A stretch of DNA of 64,000 nt, taken from SZUA-309 sp965233675 (GTDB lineage Bacteria > Pseudomonadota > Gammaproteobacteria > Pseudomonadales > Azotimanducaceae). The stretch is from contig OZ247498.1 in assembly GCA_965233675.1 (NCBI GenBank), positions 3,286,001 to 3,350,000 of the forward strand, in the 5' to 3' direction. Position numbers and translations under genes: made by a program. A model generated the notes under the pieces. It searched no databases. It was not told where the DNA came from and worked only from the letters and a program-made list of their open reading frames with translations. Of the stretch, positions 1 to 8,960 are shown in pieces; the stretch's first letter is position 1; each line of letters begins with the position of its first letter.

Positions 1-547
1 AGCGGGAAGCCGGATTCGGAAACTTCCGGTACGCGGCCCGGTCAGGAATCGGAAAATCGATTCGAGTGAGGATCTCGCCTTCCTCCAGGGCCGTTTCGAA
101 CAGATCCTTGAAATAATCGTCTGCACTGATGGTTCGTTCCGGGGTATGCAGGGTGGCGCCCAGACCGATGACGGCTGCCGGATAGTCGGCCGCCGGATCG
201 CTGTTCGCCACTGAGCCGCCCAGGGTACCCATATTGCGCACCTGCGCATCGCCGATCAGTCCGGCGAGCTCCGCCAGCACCGGCAACCCGTCGGCCACGG
301 CCGGACTGCCGGCCACTTCCGCATGGCGGGTGAAAGCCCCGATCCTGACCACACCAGCCGTCACCTCGATCCCACGGAGGGTACCGATGCCGGACAGATC
401 GATCAGATCCGTCGGCGTGGCGAGCCGCTGCTTCAATGTGGGAATGAGCGTCTGTCCACCGGACAGGTAGAAGCCGTCGTCCGCCTCCGCATAAATGCGG
501 GCGGCGTCTTCGACGGTTTCGGGCTTGTGATAGTTGAACTGATACAT
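1..547 (-). CDS. coxM: CO dehydrogenase-like FAD-binding (medium) subunit, partial
   Basis: The gene runs off the left edge, so only about 182 N-terminal residues are visible, starting at an ATG at 547 preceded by a GGAGGGA-like ribosome site. The protein has the FAD-binding pattern of molybdenum hydroxylase medium subunits: SGGQTLIP at residues 29-36 and a TLGGSVANSDP segment near 108-118. The family passes electrons from the 2Fe-2S small subunit to FAD. It is the last visible gene of a minus-strand coxG-coxS-coxL-coxM operon, 13 bases after coxL. The substrate need not be CO, because the associated large subunit is form II. Confidence 0.9.
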   Translation of the reverse strand, partial: MYQFNYHKPETVEDAARIYAEADDGFYLSGGQTLIPTLKQRLATPTDLIDLSGIGTLRGIEVTAGVVRIGAFTRHAEVAGSPAVADGLPVLAELAGLIGDAQVRNMGTLGGSVANSDPAADYPAAVIGLGATLHTPERTISADDYFKDLFETALEEGEILTRIDFPIPDRAAYRKFPNPASR

Positions 548-560
548 ATCGATCCCTCCC

Positions 561-2915
561 TCAGCCGTTCAGTGCCCGCCAGACTTTCTCCGGCGTCGCC
601 GGCATGGACAGATTGTTGTCGCCCACGGCATCGGTCACCGCATTCATGATCGCCGCCGGTGAGCCGATAGCACCGGCTTCGCCACAGCCCTTCACCCCCA
701 GCGGATTGTGGGTGCAGGGTGTGACTGTGGTATCCACGGTGAAGTCCGGCACATCATCCGCACGCGGCATGCAGTAGTCCATGTAGGAGCCCGTCACAAG
801 CTGGCCATACTCGTCGTAGACTCCGTGCTCGAGCAGGGCCTGGCCGACCCCCTGAGCAACACCGCCGTGCACCTGACCATCGACGATCATCGGATTGATC
901 ACGTGGCCGAAGTCATCCACAGCGACGAAATTCACCAGCTTCACCACGCCCGTGGCTTCGTCCACTTCCACCTCCGCGATGTGGGTGCCTGCGGGATAGG
1001 TGAAGTTCTCCGGATCGTAAAACGCCTTCTCGCTGAATCCCGGCTCCAGATCCGTCGGGTAGTTGGTGGGCACATAAGCCGCGAATGCCACCTCACCGAA
1101 GGAAAGCGACTGGTTGGAATCACGGACCAGGAAGTTTCCGTCAGCAAACTCCACTGACTCCGGACTGGCTTCGAGCATGTGTGCGGCGATCTTCCTGCCT
1201 TTGGCAATCAGTTTGTCTGCCGCACTCACCAGGGCCGAGCCGCCCACCGCCAGGGATCGGGAACCGTAGGTGCCGAGTCCGAACTCAACCCGCCCCGTAT
1301 CACCATGCACCACTTCCACGTCCTCGAACGGAATGCCGAATCTGTCCGATACCACCTGGGCGAAGGTTGTCTCATGACCCTGACCGTGGCTGTGGGAACC
1401 GGTGAAGACGGTCACATTGCCGGTGGGATTGACCCGGATCTCACCGCTCTCGTACAGCCCGACGCCCGCGCCGAGCTGAATGGCCAGCTGGGAAGGCGCA
1501 AGCCCGCAGGCTTCGATATAGCAGGCAAAGCCGATGCCCCGTTTTTTTCCGGCCGCTTCGGAGGCGGCGCGCCGGTTCGCGAAACCCTCGTAGTCCACGA
1601 GCTCGAGCGCTTTGTCGAGGCTCGCCTCGTAGTCGCCGGTATCGTAGACCAGGGCAACGGGCGTCTCGTATGGGAACTGATCCGGCTTGATCATGTTCAG
1701 CCGCCGCAACTCCGTCGGGTCCCGGCCCAGTTCCCGGGCCGCGGTTTCAACAATGCGTTCCACCACATAGGTGGCTTCCGGACGACCGGCACCACGGTAG
1801 GCATCCACCGGACAGGTGTTGGTATAAACGCCTTCTACTTCCACATAGATGTTCGGCGTCGCGTACTGCCCGGCGAGCAGGGTGCCGTACAGATAGGTCG
1901 GCACAGAGGAGCCGAAGGTGGAAAGGTAAGCGCCCAGGTTGGCCGTGGTCTTCACCTTCAACGCCACGAAGCGGCCGTCCGCGTCCATGCCCAGCTCTGC
2001 GTGAGTGAGGTGGTCGCGGCCATGCGCGTCGGCAAGAAAGGACTCGCTCCTGTCTGCCGTCCATTTGACCGGCCGACCGACTTTTCTGGCGGCCCAGATC
2101 ACGGCGGTTTCTTCCGCGTAAACGAAAATCTTGGAGCCAAAGCCACCACCCACATCCGGCGCCACCACCCTGAGTTTGTGCTCGGGTGCCACCTGCACGA
2201 AGGCGGAGAGAATGAGCCGTTCCAGGTGCGGATTCTGACTGGTGGTGTAAAGCGTGTGTTCTTCTGTGCCCGCATCGAAAACACCCAGGGCCGCTCGCGG
2301 CTCCATGGCATTCGGGATCAGCCGGTTGTTGCTGAGATCGATCCGGGTCACATGCGCCGCACTGGCCAGCGCAGCCTCCGTCGCCTCTTTTTCGCCCAGC
2401 TCCCAGTCGTAGGCCAGGTTTCCCGGCACCCCTTCATGGATCTGGTCCGCACGGGTGGCGCTGGCTGGATCCACGACCGCATCCAGCTCGTCGAAGTCCG
2501 CCATCACCCGTTCCGCCGCCTCCCGGGCAGCGGCGAGCGTCTCGGCAATGACAACGCCGTAAGGCTCCCCCACATAGTTGACCACCGTGTGCGCCAGGGG
2601 CGGATGCGGTGCGGATACCATGTCCGAGCCATCCTTCTGCCTGACCAGCCAACCACAGGGAATGTCACCGAGTCCATCCGCCGCCATGTCGGCACCGGTC
2701 AGCACGGCGATCACACCCGCCACGCCCATGGCATCGCTGGTATCGATCGCGCCTATCTTCGCTCGCGCATAGGGTGAGCGGAGAAAGATCGCAAAGGTCT
2801 GTCCGGGCTGATTGATGTCGTCGGTGTAGCGTCCTTTACCGGTAATGAAACGGACGTCTTCCTTGCGCTTTACGGCGGCGCCGATACCTGTTTCGCTCAT
2901 GCCTGTCTCACTCAT
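561..2915 (-). CDS. coxL: Form II CO dehydrogenase-like molybdopterin-binding large subunit
   Basis: Full-length (784 aa) xanthine-oxidase-family catalytic subunit that binds molybdopterin cytosine dinucleotide. Residues 372-378 read AYRGAGR, the signature of form II (BMS-type) CoxL; form I enzymes carry AYxCSFR. The Gly-rich VGGGFGSK loop lies at about 255-262, and the GCGEAGAIG motif near the C-terminus carries the family's catalytic glutamate. The N-terminus is a direct repeat, MSETG-MSETG (15 bases duplicated), so translation could begin at 2915 or 2900. It lies between coxS (10 bases upstream) and coxM. Form II enzymes are not reliably CO oxidisers, and the true substrate could be another aldehyde or heterocycle. 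Confidence 0.93.
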   Translation of the reverse strand: MSETGMSETGIGAAVKRKEDVRFITGKGRYTDDINQPGQTFAIFLRSPYARAKIGAIDTSDAMGVAGVIAVLTGADMAADGLGDIPCGWLVRQKDGSDMVSAPHPPLAHTVVNYVGEPYGVVIAETLAAAREAAERVMADFDELDAVVDPASATRADQIHEGVPGNLAYDWELGEKEATEAALASAAHVTRIDLSNNRLIPNAMEPRAALGVFDAGTEEHTLYTTSQNPHLERLILSAFVQVAPEHKLRVVAPDVGGGFGSKIFVYAEETAVIWAARKVGRPVKWTADRSESFLADAHGRDHLTHAELGMDADGRFVALKVKTTANLGAYLSTFGSSVPTYLYGTLLAGQYATPNIYVEVEGVYTNTCPVDAYRGAGRPEATYVVERIVETAARELGRDPTELRRLNMIKPDQFPYETPVALVYDTGDYEASLDKALELVDYEGFANRRAASEAAGKKRGIGFACYIEACGLAPSQLAIQLGAGVGLYESGEIRVNPTGNVTVFTGSHSHGQGHETTFAQVVSDRFGIPFEDVEVVHGDTGRVEFGLGTYGSRSLAVGGSALVSAADKLIAKGRKIAAHMLEASPESVEFADGNFLVRDSNQSLSFGEVAFAAYVPTNYPTDLEPGFSEKAFYDPENFTYPAGTHIAEVEVDEATGVVKLVNFVAVDDFGHVINPMIVDGQVHGGVAQGVGQALLEHGVYDEYGQLVTGSYMDYCMPRADDVPDFTVDTTVTPCTHNPLGVKGCGEAGAIGSPAAIMNAVTDAVGDNNLSMPATPEKVWRALNG

Positions 2916-2925
2916 GGCGTCCTCC

Positions 2926-3384
2926 TCAAGCCGACTCGGCCGCCGTCAGCACAGCCTTGACGATGTTCTGATAACCCGTGCACCGACACAGATTGCCTTC
3001 CAGCCCCTCGCGCACGGTCCGGGCATCGATCTCTGCGGCATTTTCCACCAGATCAATGGCCCGCATGATCATGCCGGGCGTGCAGAAGCCACACTGCAGG
3101 GCATGACACTCACGGAACGCGGTCTGCATGGGATGCAGTGCGTCCGGCGAACCGATGCCTTCGATGGTGGTCACCTCGGCACCCTGGGCCTGACCGGCCA
3201 GTACCGCGCAGGCCTTCACCGCTACGCCATTCAGGTGCACCGTGCAGGCACCGCACTGCGAAGTGTCGCAACCCACATGGGTGCCGGTGAGTCCGAGATG
3301 CCCGCGAATGATGTCCACGAGCAATGTATTAGCCGGCACGTCGAGGGTTCTCGCCTCGCCGTTCACCGTCAGTGAGATCTCCAT
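2926..3384 (-). CDS. coxS: CO dehydrogenase-like 2Fe-2S small subunit
   Basis: 152-residue iron-sulfur subunit with both expected clusters. The plant-ferredoxin-type N-terminal cluster uses C39, C44, C47 and C59 (CDTSQCGAC). The helical C-terminal cluster uses C98, C101, C133 and C135 (CGFC, CRC). It carries electrons from the molybdenum site in CoxL to the FAD in CoxM. Length and cysteine spacing are normal for the family. It lies between coxG and coxL on the same strand with short gaps, as expected for co-transcription. Confidence 0.95.
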   Translation of the reverse strand: MEISLTVNGEARTLDVPANTLLVDIIRGHLGLTGTHVGCDTSQCGACTVHLNGVAVKACAVLAGQAQGAEVTTIEGIGSPDALHPMQTAFRECHALQCGFCTPGMIMRAIDLVENAAEIDARTVREGLEGNLCRCTGYQNIVKAVLTAAESA

Positions 3385-3419
3385 CGTCCTCCCTCCCGAA
3401 AACTCCAGAAACGTTTTTT

Positions 3420-3989
3420 TTACCAGGCCAGAACCATCGCCAGCACAAGCGCCACGATCACAAAGATCCAGATGATGCCCTGCCCTCCGGATTCATAGCG
3501 CGGTTCGTCTTCCACTTCCTCTGCCGTTGAGACCGGTGCTTCGCCACTCACTTCCGTGCCGAAGGCGGCAAAGAAATCATCGGCCATTTTCCTGGCCGCG
3601 CCGTCGATGAGTCGGGAACCGACCTGAGCAAGCTTGCCGCCCACATTACCTTTCACCTGGTAGCTGAGCAGGGTGGCACCGGGGTCCGCGTCATCCGCGA
3701 CGAGATTCACCACTGCCGTGCCCTTGCCGAAACCAGCAGCTCCCCCTTTGACGTTGGCGTTCAGAGTATAGGCGGAGGGTGGGGTCACATCCGTAAGTTC
3801 AAGGACGGCCTGGAAGGTGGCACTGACCGGTCCGATCTTGGCCTTCACCTTCGCATCGAAGCGATCGTCGCCGACTTTTTCCATCGCCTGACAACCGTCG
3901 ATGCACCGGGCCAGAATCTCCGGATCATTCAAACCCGCCCACACTTCGTCGAGTCCCGCCTGAATGCGGTACTCACCTGTTTGCTCCAC
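3420..3989 (-). CDS. coxG: CoxG-like SRPBCC protein with C-terminal membrane anchor
   Basis: About 189 aa. An SRPBCC/polyketide-cyclase-like domain (about residues 3-150) is followed by an acidic linker and a C-terminal hydrophobic helix (IIWIFVIVALVLAMVLAW) that would anchor it in the inner membrane. CoxG proteins recruit or help mature CO dehydrogenase at the membrane. I place the start at the GTG at 3989, preceded by AGGGA and beginning VEQTGEYRI, where family homology begins. The open frame continues much further upstream, but only antisense to the MarR gene. It is the first gene of the cox operon. Confidence 0.85.
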   Translation of the reverse strand: MEQTGEYRIQAGLDEVWAGLNDPEILARCIDGCQAMEKVGDDRFDAKVKAKIGPVSATFQAVLELTDVTPPSAYTLNANVKGGAAGFGKGTAVVNLVADDADPGATLLSYQVKGNVGGKLAQVGSRLIDGAARKMADDFFAAFGTEVSGEAPVSTAEEVEDEPRYESGGQGIIWIFVIVALVLAMVLAW

Positions 3990-4247
3990 GCTGTTGTCCC
4001 TAAGCCATCCCGTTGGCGGCAAAGAGTCGCATGAGCCCCGGGGGTACGCAATGCCAGCGTCGTGTGCCACCGGACAGGCGATAGATCGGCCGGACCCACG
4101 GGAGTTGACTGACAAGATCCTTTGCGAAACAATGAGCGCAAGATTCCGGTGGCAGCGCCTGTCGGCTTCATGACCCGCTGCGGGACCGGATTCGGCTAAC
4201 GGACTACAACGCAACCAAAGCAACCGAAAGCAATCGCGAGGCTTGAT

Positions 4248-4721
4248 ATGGAAGATCAACCACCCGAACTGCTGATGCGAGGCCTCCTCCGGGCCTACTA
4301 CTGGATGGACGAAAGTCTCCAGAACGGCCTTCAGCAGGCTGGCTATGCGCCCAGAACCCGCACGCAGACGATGATTCTCATCAACATTTCCGACGGCATC
4401 ACCCGTGCCGCGGAACTGGCCCGCGTGCTCGGCGTTTCCCGCCAGGCCATTCAGCAGCAGATCAACGAACTGGAAAAGGAAGAACTGGTCACCCAGATTC
4501 CGGATCCGAAGGATCGCCGTGCGAACCGGATCGTCTTCAGCGAGAAGGGTTCCGAGCTCATCAACGCGGCGCTGGCAACCCTGCGCCAGGCTGAGCAGGC
4601 CCTGGCCATGCGCCTCGGCTACGAGACAGTGAGCAATATGCGTCGCGGTCTGATGGCGGATTGGGGCACGGTGATGGGCGAAAAACATCCGCCAGGGCGG
4701 AAGCGAACGCTCACTAACTGA
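4248..4721 (+). CDS. MarR-family winged-helix regulator
   Basis: 157 aa with the MarR winged-helix fold. Helix-turn-helix residues are AAELARVLGVSRQAIQQQ (about 53-70), and the wing carries the conserved DPKDRRANRI pattern (about 84-93). It is divergent from coxG across a 258-base gap, so it may regulate the cox operon or itself. That role is inferred from position alone. No clear operator was identified, although the last 45 bases before the start hold three short imperfect GCAAccraA-like repeats. The ligand is unknown. Confidence 0.9.
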   Translation: MEDQPPELLMRGLLRAYYWMDESLQNGLQQAGYAPRTRTQTMILINISDGITRAAELARVLGVSRQAIQQQINELEKEELVTQIPDPKDRRANRIVFSEKGSELINAALATLRQAEQALAMRLGYETVSNMRRGLMADWGTVMGEKHPPGRKRTLTN

Positions 4722-4754
4722 GCCTCTGACATCCGGGGACCGGACAGAACGGGT

Positions 4755-5846
4755 TCAGTCCAGGTCCATCCTTTCGATGATTTCCGCCAGCTCTCCGGAG
4801 CGGCGGAGGTCTTCGATTTCCTCCCGTAATCTGCTCGCGTCCGCCTCGCTCTCTGCACCCACCATGAAACGTCTGGGTTCGTCACTCAGCACGGCGCTGT
4901 CCGCCAGGTCGAGGTGGTTCACTCGGATGATGCCCTTCAAGGTATCCACATACGCCTGACCGCGCTCCGAATATGCCGTCAGCCCATCCGCCAGATCCAG
5001 CGAGGCGAGCGGCTCACCCGCTGCCCGCCTTCGGGCCCGGAGCTGCCTGAAATCGTCATAGGCCGGATGCGACATCAGATTCAGGAAGTATCCGCGCACG
5101 CTGTCGAATGGCCAGTCGAAGGCCGCTATCCGATGATCCCCCAGCGATTCCCGCTGCTGCTCCGGCTTCAGACCTTCGCCACCGAACGTCCACTGACCGA
5201 ACAGTGCATTGCCTTCTGCCGCGAATCGGGAGGTGCCGTAGCCACTTTCATACGCAGCCTGACCCAGGGCCAGGCCTGCCGGAATCACATCGAGCTTGAA
5301 CAGGATCTCATCCAGAACCTCCGCCAGCTCCGCACTGTCCGGCGCAAGTGCTGCCACCGCGTCCCTGCTGCGGACCCGCAGGATCGGTGCCATTGCCCGG
5401 ATCTGTGCCAGCGCCTCGGCAGAAACACGGCCAGAGTCAGCGAACTGGTCTGCAGCCGCCACCACCCTGGCCCGGCGATCGAGCACCATCTCGTTGGCGT
5501 GGAGAATCAACGGCAGCAGAAACCGGTAAAAAACCTCCTTTTTCTGAGCCACCGGCAGTCGCGCCGATTCCACCCGCCAGCGCGGTGAGATACCCGTGAT
5601 CAGCATATTCGGCGCCGTGCGCTGGGCAGCCCGATTCACCTCGCCCCACCAGTCCTCGGCCGCCAGCCAGCCCTGGATCTCCTCAAAGCCTGACAAAACG
5701 ACCACTTCCGGGTCTTCCGCCCGAACCGTCGCACTCAGAAGGAGCCCCAGCCCGAGGACACAGGCCGCCAACGGGGGCAACGCAAAATATCGCGGGAGTC
5801 GGTTCAATGCTGTTCTCCGTGTCGGTTCAGCCGCGAGGATACCCAT
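4755..5846 (-). CDS. Bax-like exported glucosaminidase-domain protein
   Basis: 363 aa. An N-terminal Arg-rich stretch plus hydrophobic helix (about 18-43, ending ATVRAED) looks like a signal peptide or signal anchor. The central region matches Bax/FlgJ-type N-acetylglucosaminidase domains: the helix and loop ALGQAAYESGYGTSRFA carry the usual catalytic glutamate (AAYESG), followed by GNALFGQWTF and a conserved C-terminal part ending near the RVNHLDL segment. Such proteins cleave glycan strands of peptidoglycan in the periplasm. It is convergent with the MarR gene and followed by no obvious terminator. Start chosen as ATG at 5846; an internal start would shorten the leader. Confidence 0.85.
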   Translation of the reverse strand: MGILAAEPTRRTALNRLPRYFALPPLAACVLGLGLLLSATVRAEDPEVVVLSGFEEIQGWLAAEDWWGEVNRAAQRTAPNMLITGISPRWRVESARLPVAQKKEVFYRFLLPLILHANEMVLDRRARVVAAADQFADSGRVSAEALAQIRAMAPILRVRSRDAVAALAPDSAELAEVLDEILFKLDVIPAGLALGQAAYESGYGTSRFAAEGNALFGQWTFGGEGLKPEQQRESLGDHRIAAFDWPFDSVRGYFLNLMSHPAYDDFRQLRARRRAAGEPLASLDLADGLTAYSERGQAYVDTLKGIIRVNHLDLADSAVLSDEPRRFMVGAESEADASRLREEIEDLRRSGELAEIIERMDLD

Positions 5847-5961
5847 TCATGCCGCGCTCTGACCATTTCATCGCATCACCGGTCGCAGCCACGGATGCCG
5901 TACTAGCATGCAGGCTCTCAAGGAACAGTCCTTCTTTCAGGAAGGAGATGCAGGAGCAACC

Positions 5962-6402
5962 ATGAATCGCACGAGAATCCTTCGCACCGCGTTCAGAGTA
6001 CTGATCGCAACTACCAGCCTGTTCACATGCCAGGTATTTGCCGGTGAACTGGAAGTCACCGTACGCGGCATCGAAAGCACCAACGGTCAGCTCATGATCG
6101 CTGTGGTGAACAGTGAAGCTGCATTCAACGAGGAGGCGCCAGCCGTGCTGTCACTGCTGATCGCGCCCAGGGCGGGCAGCCTCACCTTCAGCACCGATGC
6201 ACTGCCGGACGGCGACTACAGCATCCAGGTGCTGCACGACGAGAACGGCAATGGCGAAATGGATGCCAATCTGGTCGGCATGCCGACGGAACCCTGGGGA
6301 TTTTCTAACAACGCGATGGGCAATTTCGGCCCGCCCGGCTGGCGCGACGCACGCTTCCCTCTGGAAGGAACGACCACCATCGCCATCGATCTGAATCACT
6401 GA
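5962..6402 (+). CDS. DUF2141 exported small protein
   Basis: About 146 aa with a signal peptide (MNRTRILRTAFRVL..., cleavage after VFAG) and one beta-rich DUF2141 domain, recognisable from GELEVTVRGI, GQLMIAV and the aspartate-rich DENGNGEMD calcium-binding-like segment. The start at 5962 is preceded by AAGGAG and AGGAG; an upstream ATG at 5908 would add 18 unlikely residues before the signal peptide. It lies 13 bases before the carotenoid oxygenase gene, and the two are probably co-transcribed. The biochemical role of DUF2141 proteins is unknown, but they often neighbour carotenoid or lipid oxidation genes. Confidence 0.85.
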   Translation: MNRTRILRTAFRVLIATTSLFTCQVFAGELEVTVRGIESTNGQLMIAVVNSEAAFNEEAPAVLSLLIAPRAGSLTFSTDALPDGDYSIQVLHDENGNGEMDANLVGMPTEPWGFSNNAMGNFGPPGWRDARFPLEGTTTIAIDLNH

Positions 6403-6415
6403 AGGGAGCAATAAC

Positions 6416-7927
6416 ATGTTGCGACGACAATTCGTTCATCGGGCCGCACTTTCCCTGCTTACCGGTGCCACCAGTGGCATATGGCCGAGCATCGGCGCGA
6501 CTGAAGTACCGTCCTGGAAAGACGCCTTCGCCCAGGCGCTTGAAGACACGCCCTGGCTGCTCGCCTTCCGTTCGGCCACCAGCGATGCATTCAGCGCCGA
6601 TGCCGAACTGGAGGGTGAGATCCCCGAGGCACTATCGGGCACGCTTTACAGAAACGGCCCGGCCGTCCATGAGATCGGCGACTATCGCTATCACCACTGG
6701 TTCGATGGCGACGGCATGATCCAGGCCTGGCGGATCAACCCGGGCAGGGTGACCCATTCGGCAAAGATGATCGCCACCCGAAAGTACCTGGCCGAACAGG
6801 ATGCCGGTCGGGCTCTCTACCCCGGGTTCGCCAGCGTGCCGCCGGATCCGAAGCCGGTGACCAGCGCCGACTCCGTGAACGTGGCCAACATCAGCGTGCT
6901 GCCACATCACGGTAAGCTCTATGCACTCTGGGAAGCCGGTTCTCCGTGGGAAATCAATCCGGACAATCTCAACACCGAAGGCCTGCACAGTTTCTCGCAG
7001 GACACAGAAGGACTGCCATTCTCCGCACACCCGCGGGTGGAACCGGACGGTACGCTCTGGAACTTCGGATATGTGAGCGCCGCGAAGAAACTCGTCTTCT
7101 GGCACATCCAGCCGAGCGGTCGGCTCGAGAAAGTAGGCATCATCGACTGCGACCCCATCGCTCCCGTCCATGACTTCGTGGTCACGAGCCGGCATCTGGT
7201 GATGCTGATCCCACCGTTGGTGTTCGACCCACAGGGGCCCGGCTCCTTCCTCGATCAGCACCGGTGGCGACCGGATCAACCAACCCGGGTTCTGGTGGTG
7301 GACAAGAACGACTTCTCCAACCATCGTTTCTTCGAGTTACCGGCACAGTGGGTGTTCCACTATGGCAACGCCTGGGAAGACGAAGCCGGCATCATCCGGT
7401 TCGATGCGGCCCGGGCGCCGGACCCGCTCGCCATGATCGACAGCCTGCGCTACATCATGCGCGGCGAGATCAGGCCGGATACCGAAGCCGTCCACCATCA
7501 GTACAGAATCGATCTCAAACAGGGGACGATCAGCGAAGCACCCATGTTCGATGCAGGCATCAGCAGCGAATTCCCCGCAATTGACCCTCGTGTGAGTGGC
7601 CGGAGATACTCCCGCCTCGTGATGCTGACCCGCAGCGGCAGCGTCGAGCACACCATGCTGAACGAGGTGTCGAGCTTCAATCTGGATCAGGAAAAACTCG
7701 AAACCTACCGCTATCCGGATGGCGTGATTCCGGAGGAGCACCTGTACGTGCCCCGATATGAGCTCGCTCCGGAACAGGGAGGCTGGGTGGTGGGTACCGG
7801 GCTCAACTACACCGCGGAGCGCATGGAATTGAGGATCTTCGATGCGGACCACCTGGCAGACGGCCCTCTGGCGACCGCAGCGCTACCCTACGCGCTGCCC
7901 ATGGGGCTGCATGCCAAGTTCGTCTGA
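6416..7927 (+). CDS. Carotenoid cleavage oxygenase family protein, exported
   Basis: 503 aa of the carotenoid oxygenase/RPE65 family, non-haem Fe(II) dioxygenases that cleave conjugated or stilbene-type double bonds. All four iron-ligand histidine contexts are visible: FSAHPRVEPDG, PVHDFVVT, FHYGNAWEDE and the C-terminal PMGLHAKF. The RNGPAVHEIG and HHWFDGDGM motifs are also present. The N-terminus (MLRRQFVHRAALSLLTG) resembles a Tat signal, which would suit a folded metalloenzyme exported to the periplasm. Its end overlaps the start of the LytS-like kinase by 17 bases, so the three genes 6416-9709 are probably translated from one message. The substrate cannot be told from sequence. Confidence 0.9.
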   Translation: MLRRQFVHRAALSLLTGATSGIWPSIGATEVPSWKDAFAQALEDTPWLLAFRSATSDAFSADAELEGEIPEALSGTLYRNGPAVHEIGDYRYHHWFDGDGMIQAWRINPGRVTHSAKMIATRKYLAEQDAGRALYPGFASVPPDPKPVTSADSVNVANISVLPHHGKLYALWEAGSPWEINPDNLNTEGLHSFSQDTEGLPFSAHPRVEPDGTLWNFGYVSAAKKLVFWHIQPSGRLEKVGIIDCDPIAPVHDFVVTSRHLVMLIPPLVFDPQGPGSFLDQHRWRPDQPTRVLVVDKNDFSNHRFFELPAQWVFHYGNAWEDEAGIIRFDAARAPDPLAMIDSLRYIMRGEIRPDTEAVHHQYRIDLKQGTISEAPMFDAGISSEFPAIDPRVSGRRYSRLVMLTRSGSVEHTMLNEVSSFNLDQEKLETYRYPDGVIPEEHLYVPRYELAPEQGGWVVGTGLNYTAERMELRIFDADHLADGPLATAALPYALPMGLHAKFV

Positions 7928-8960
7928 CGGAAATCTCCCCAGTCGCGGCGAGGTGCTCCGATCCTTCGGCGGCACCACGTTGTTCTGCAGCGTTATCGCC
8001 ATTACCCTCTGGCTCCTCGACCTGGCCAGTCCACTCGGGGCATCGTTTCTGATCTCTTTTGCCATCGGCTACTCGATCAACATGGCTTCGCTGCTGTTTC
8101 AGCCCTGGCTGCTCCGGATCGCGCCCGCCATCGTGGCATCAACTGTCACCACCTTGATCGGCATCGGTGCGGGTCTCACTCTGGCCGGTCAGCTGCTCTA
8201 CGATGATGCGTTGATCTTCCTGCACTATGAAAGCTACGGCACTCCGTTACTTGCCCTGTTCTTCGGTGTTCTCGGGCTGATCTTCTTCAGCACGAGAGAG
8301 CGTCTGAATGTCGCCCAGGCTGCACTGGCCGACGCCAGGGCAGAACAGCTTGCGCGCGACAAAGCGCATCTGGAAACTCAACTCAAACTGCTGCAGGCGC
8401 AGATCGAACCGCACTTTCTGTTCAACACACTGGGGAATGTGGTGGGCCTGGTGAGAACCCAGCCGGAAGCCGCCGAGAAAATGCTCATCGATCTGACCAC
8501 CCTGTTGAGAGCGGCGCTGAAAAGAACCCGCACGGAGCAGACCACCGTCGCGGATGAGCTCGCCGTGGTGACAGCGCTACTTGAGATCAATCAGATCCGG
8601 ATGGGCGAGCGGCTGTCCTGGTCAGTGGACGTTCCGGAAGCGCTGAAATGCATTGAGCTGCCGCCCATGCTGTTGCAGCCACTGGTGGAAAATGCAGTGA
8701 AGCATGGCATCGAGCCGCTGGAAGATGGCGGGTCGATTCACATCGGCATACGGCAGGTGGAGGCAGCATTGATCATTTCCATTGCAGACACCGGCGCCGG
8801 ACCGGATGCGTACCCCAGCGCCGAAGGCACCGGCCTGGGTATCAGCAACGTCCAGAGCCGGTTATCCGCTCTGTTCGGCGATCAAGCATCCCTCGAACTG
8901 ACGGGCAACACACCCGGCGGACTGATCGCCACCCTGCGGATACCGGTCTCCACGCCATGA
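7911..8960 (+). CDS. LytS/AlgZ-type sensor histidine kinase
   Basis: About 349 aa from the ATG at 7911. Four hydrophobic helices (about residues 18-130) form a membrane sensor, followed by a short coiled coil (ARAEQLARDKAHLETQLK) and a His_kinase (PF06580) domain with the phospho-acceptor in QIEPHFLFNTLG. The ATP-binding N box is PLVENAVKHGIEP and the glycine box is GTGLGISNVQSRL. The open frame extends upstream to 7842, but those codons lie inside the oxygenase gene. It overlaps its response regulator by ATGA. The ligand is unknown, and position suggests it may respond to a lipid or carotenoid-derived cue. Confidence 0.88.
   Translation: MPSSSDGNLPSRGEVLRSFGGTTLFCSVIAITLWLLDLASPLGASFLISFAIGYSINMASLLFQPWLLRIAPAIVASTVTTLIGIGAGLTLAGQLLYDDALIFLHYESYGTPLLALFFGVLGLIFFSTRERLNVAQAALADARAEQLARDKAHLETQLKLLQAQIEPHFLFNTLGNVVGLVRTQPEAAEKMLIDLTTLLRAALKRTRTEQTTVADELAVVTALLEINQIRMGERLSWSVDVPEALKCIELPPMLLQPLVENAVKHGIEPLEDGGSIHIGIRQVEAALIISIADTGAGPDAYPSAEGTGLGISNVQSRLSALFGDQASLELTGNTPGGLIATLRIPVSTP

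Noticed and set aside
1179..2777. 532-codon open frame on the plus strand opposite coxL
   Set aside because: It is antisense to a clear molybdenum hydroxylase gene in high-GC DNA; its translation is His/Arg/Gly-rich and has no family pattern.
3990..4688. Upstream extension of the coxG frame
   Set aside because: The extension runs antisense through the MarR gene; SRPBCC homology starts right after the GTG at 3989.
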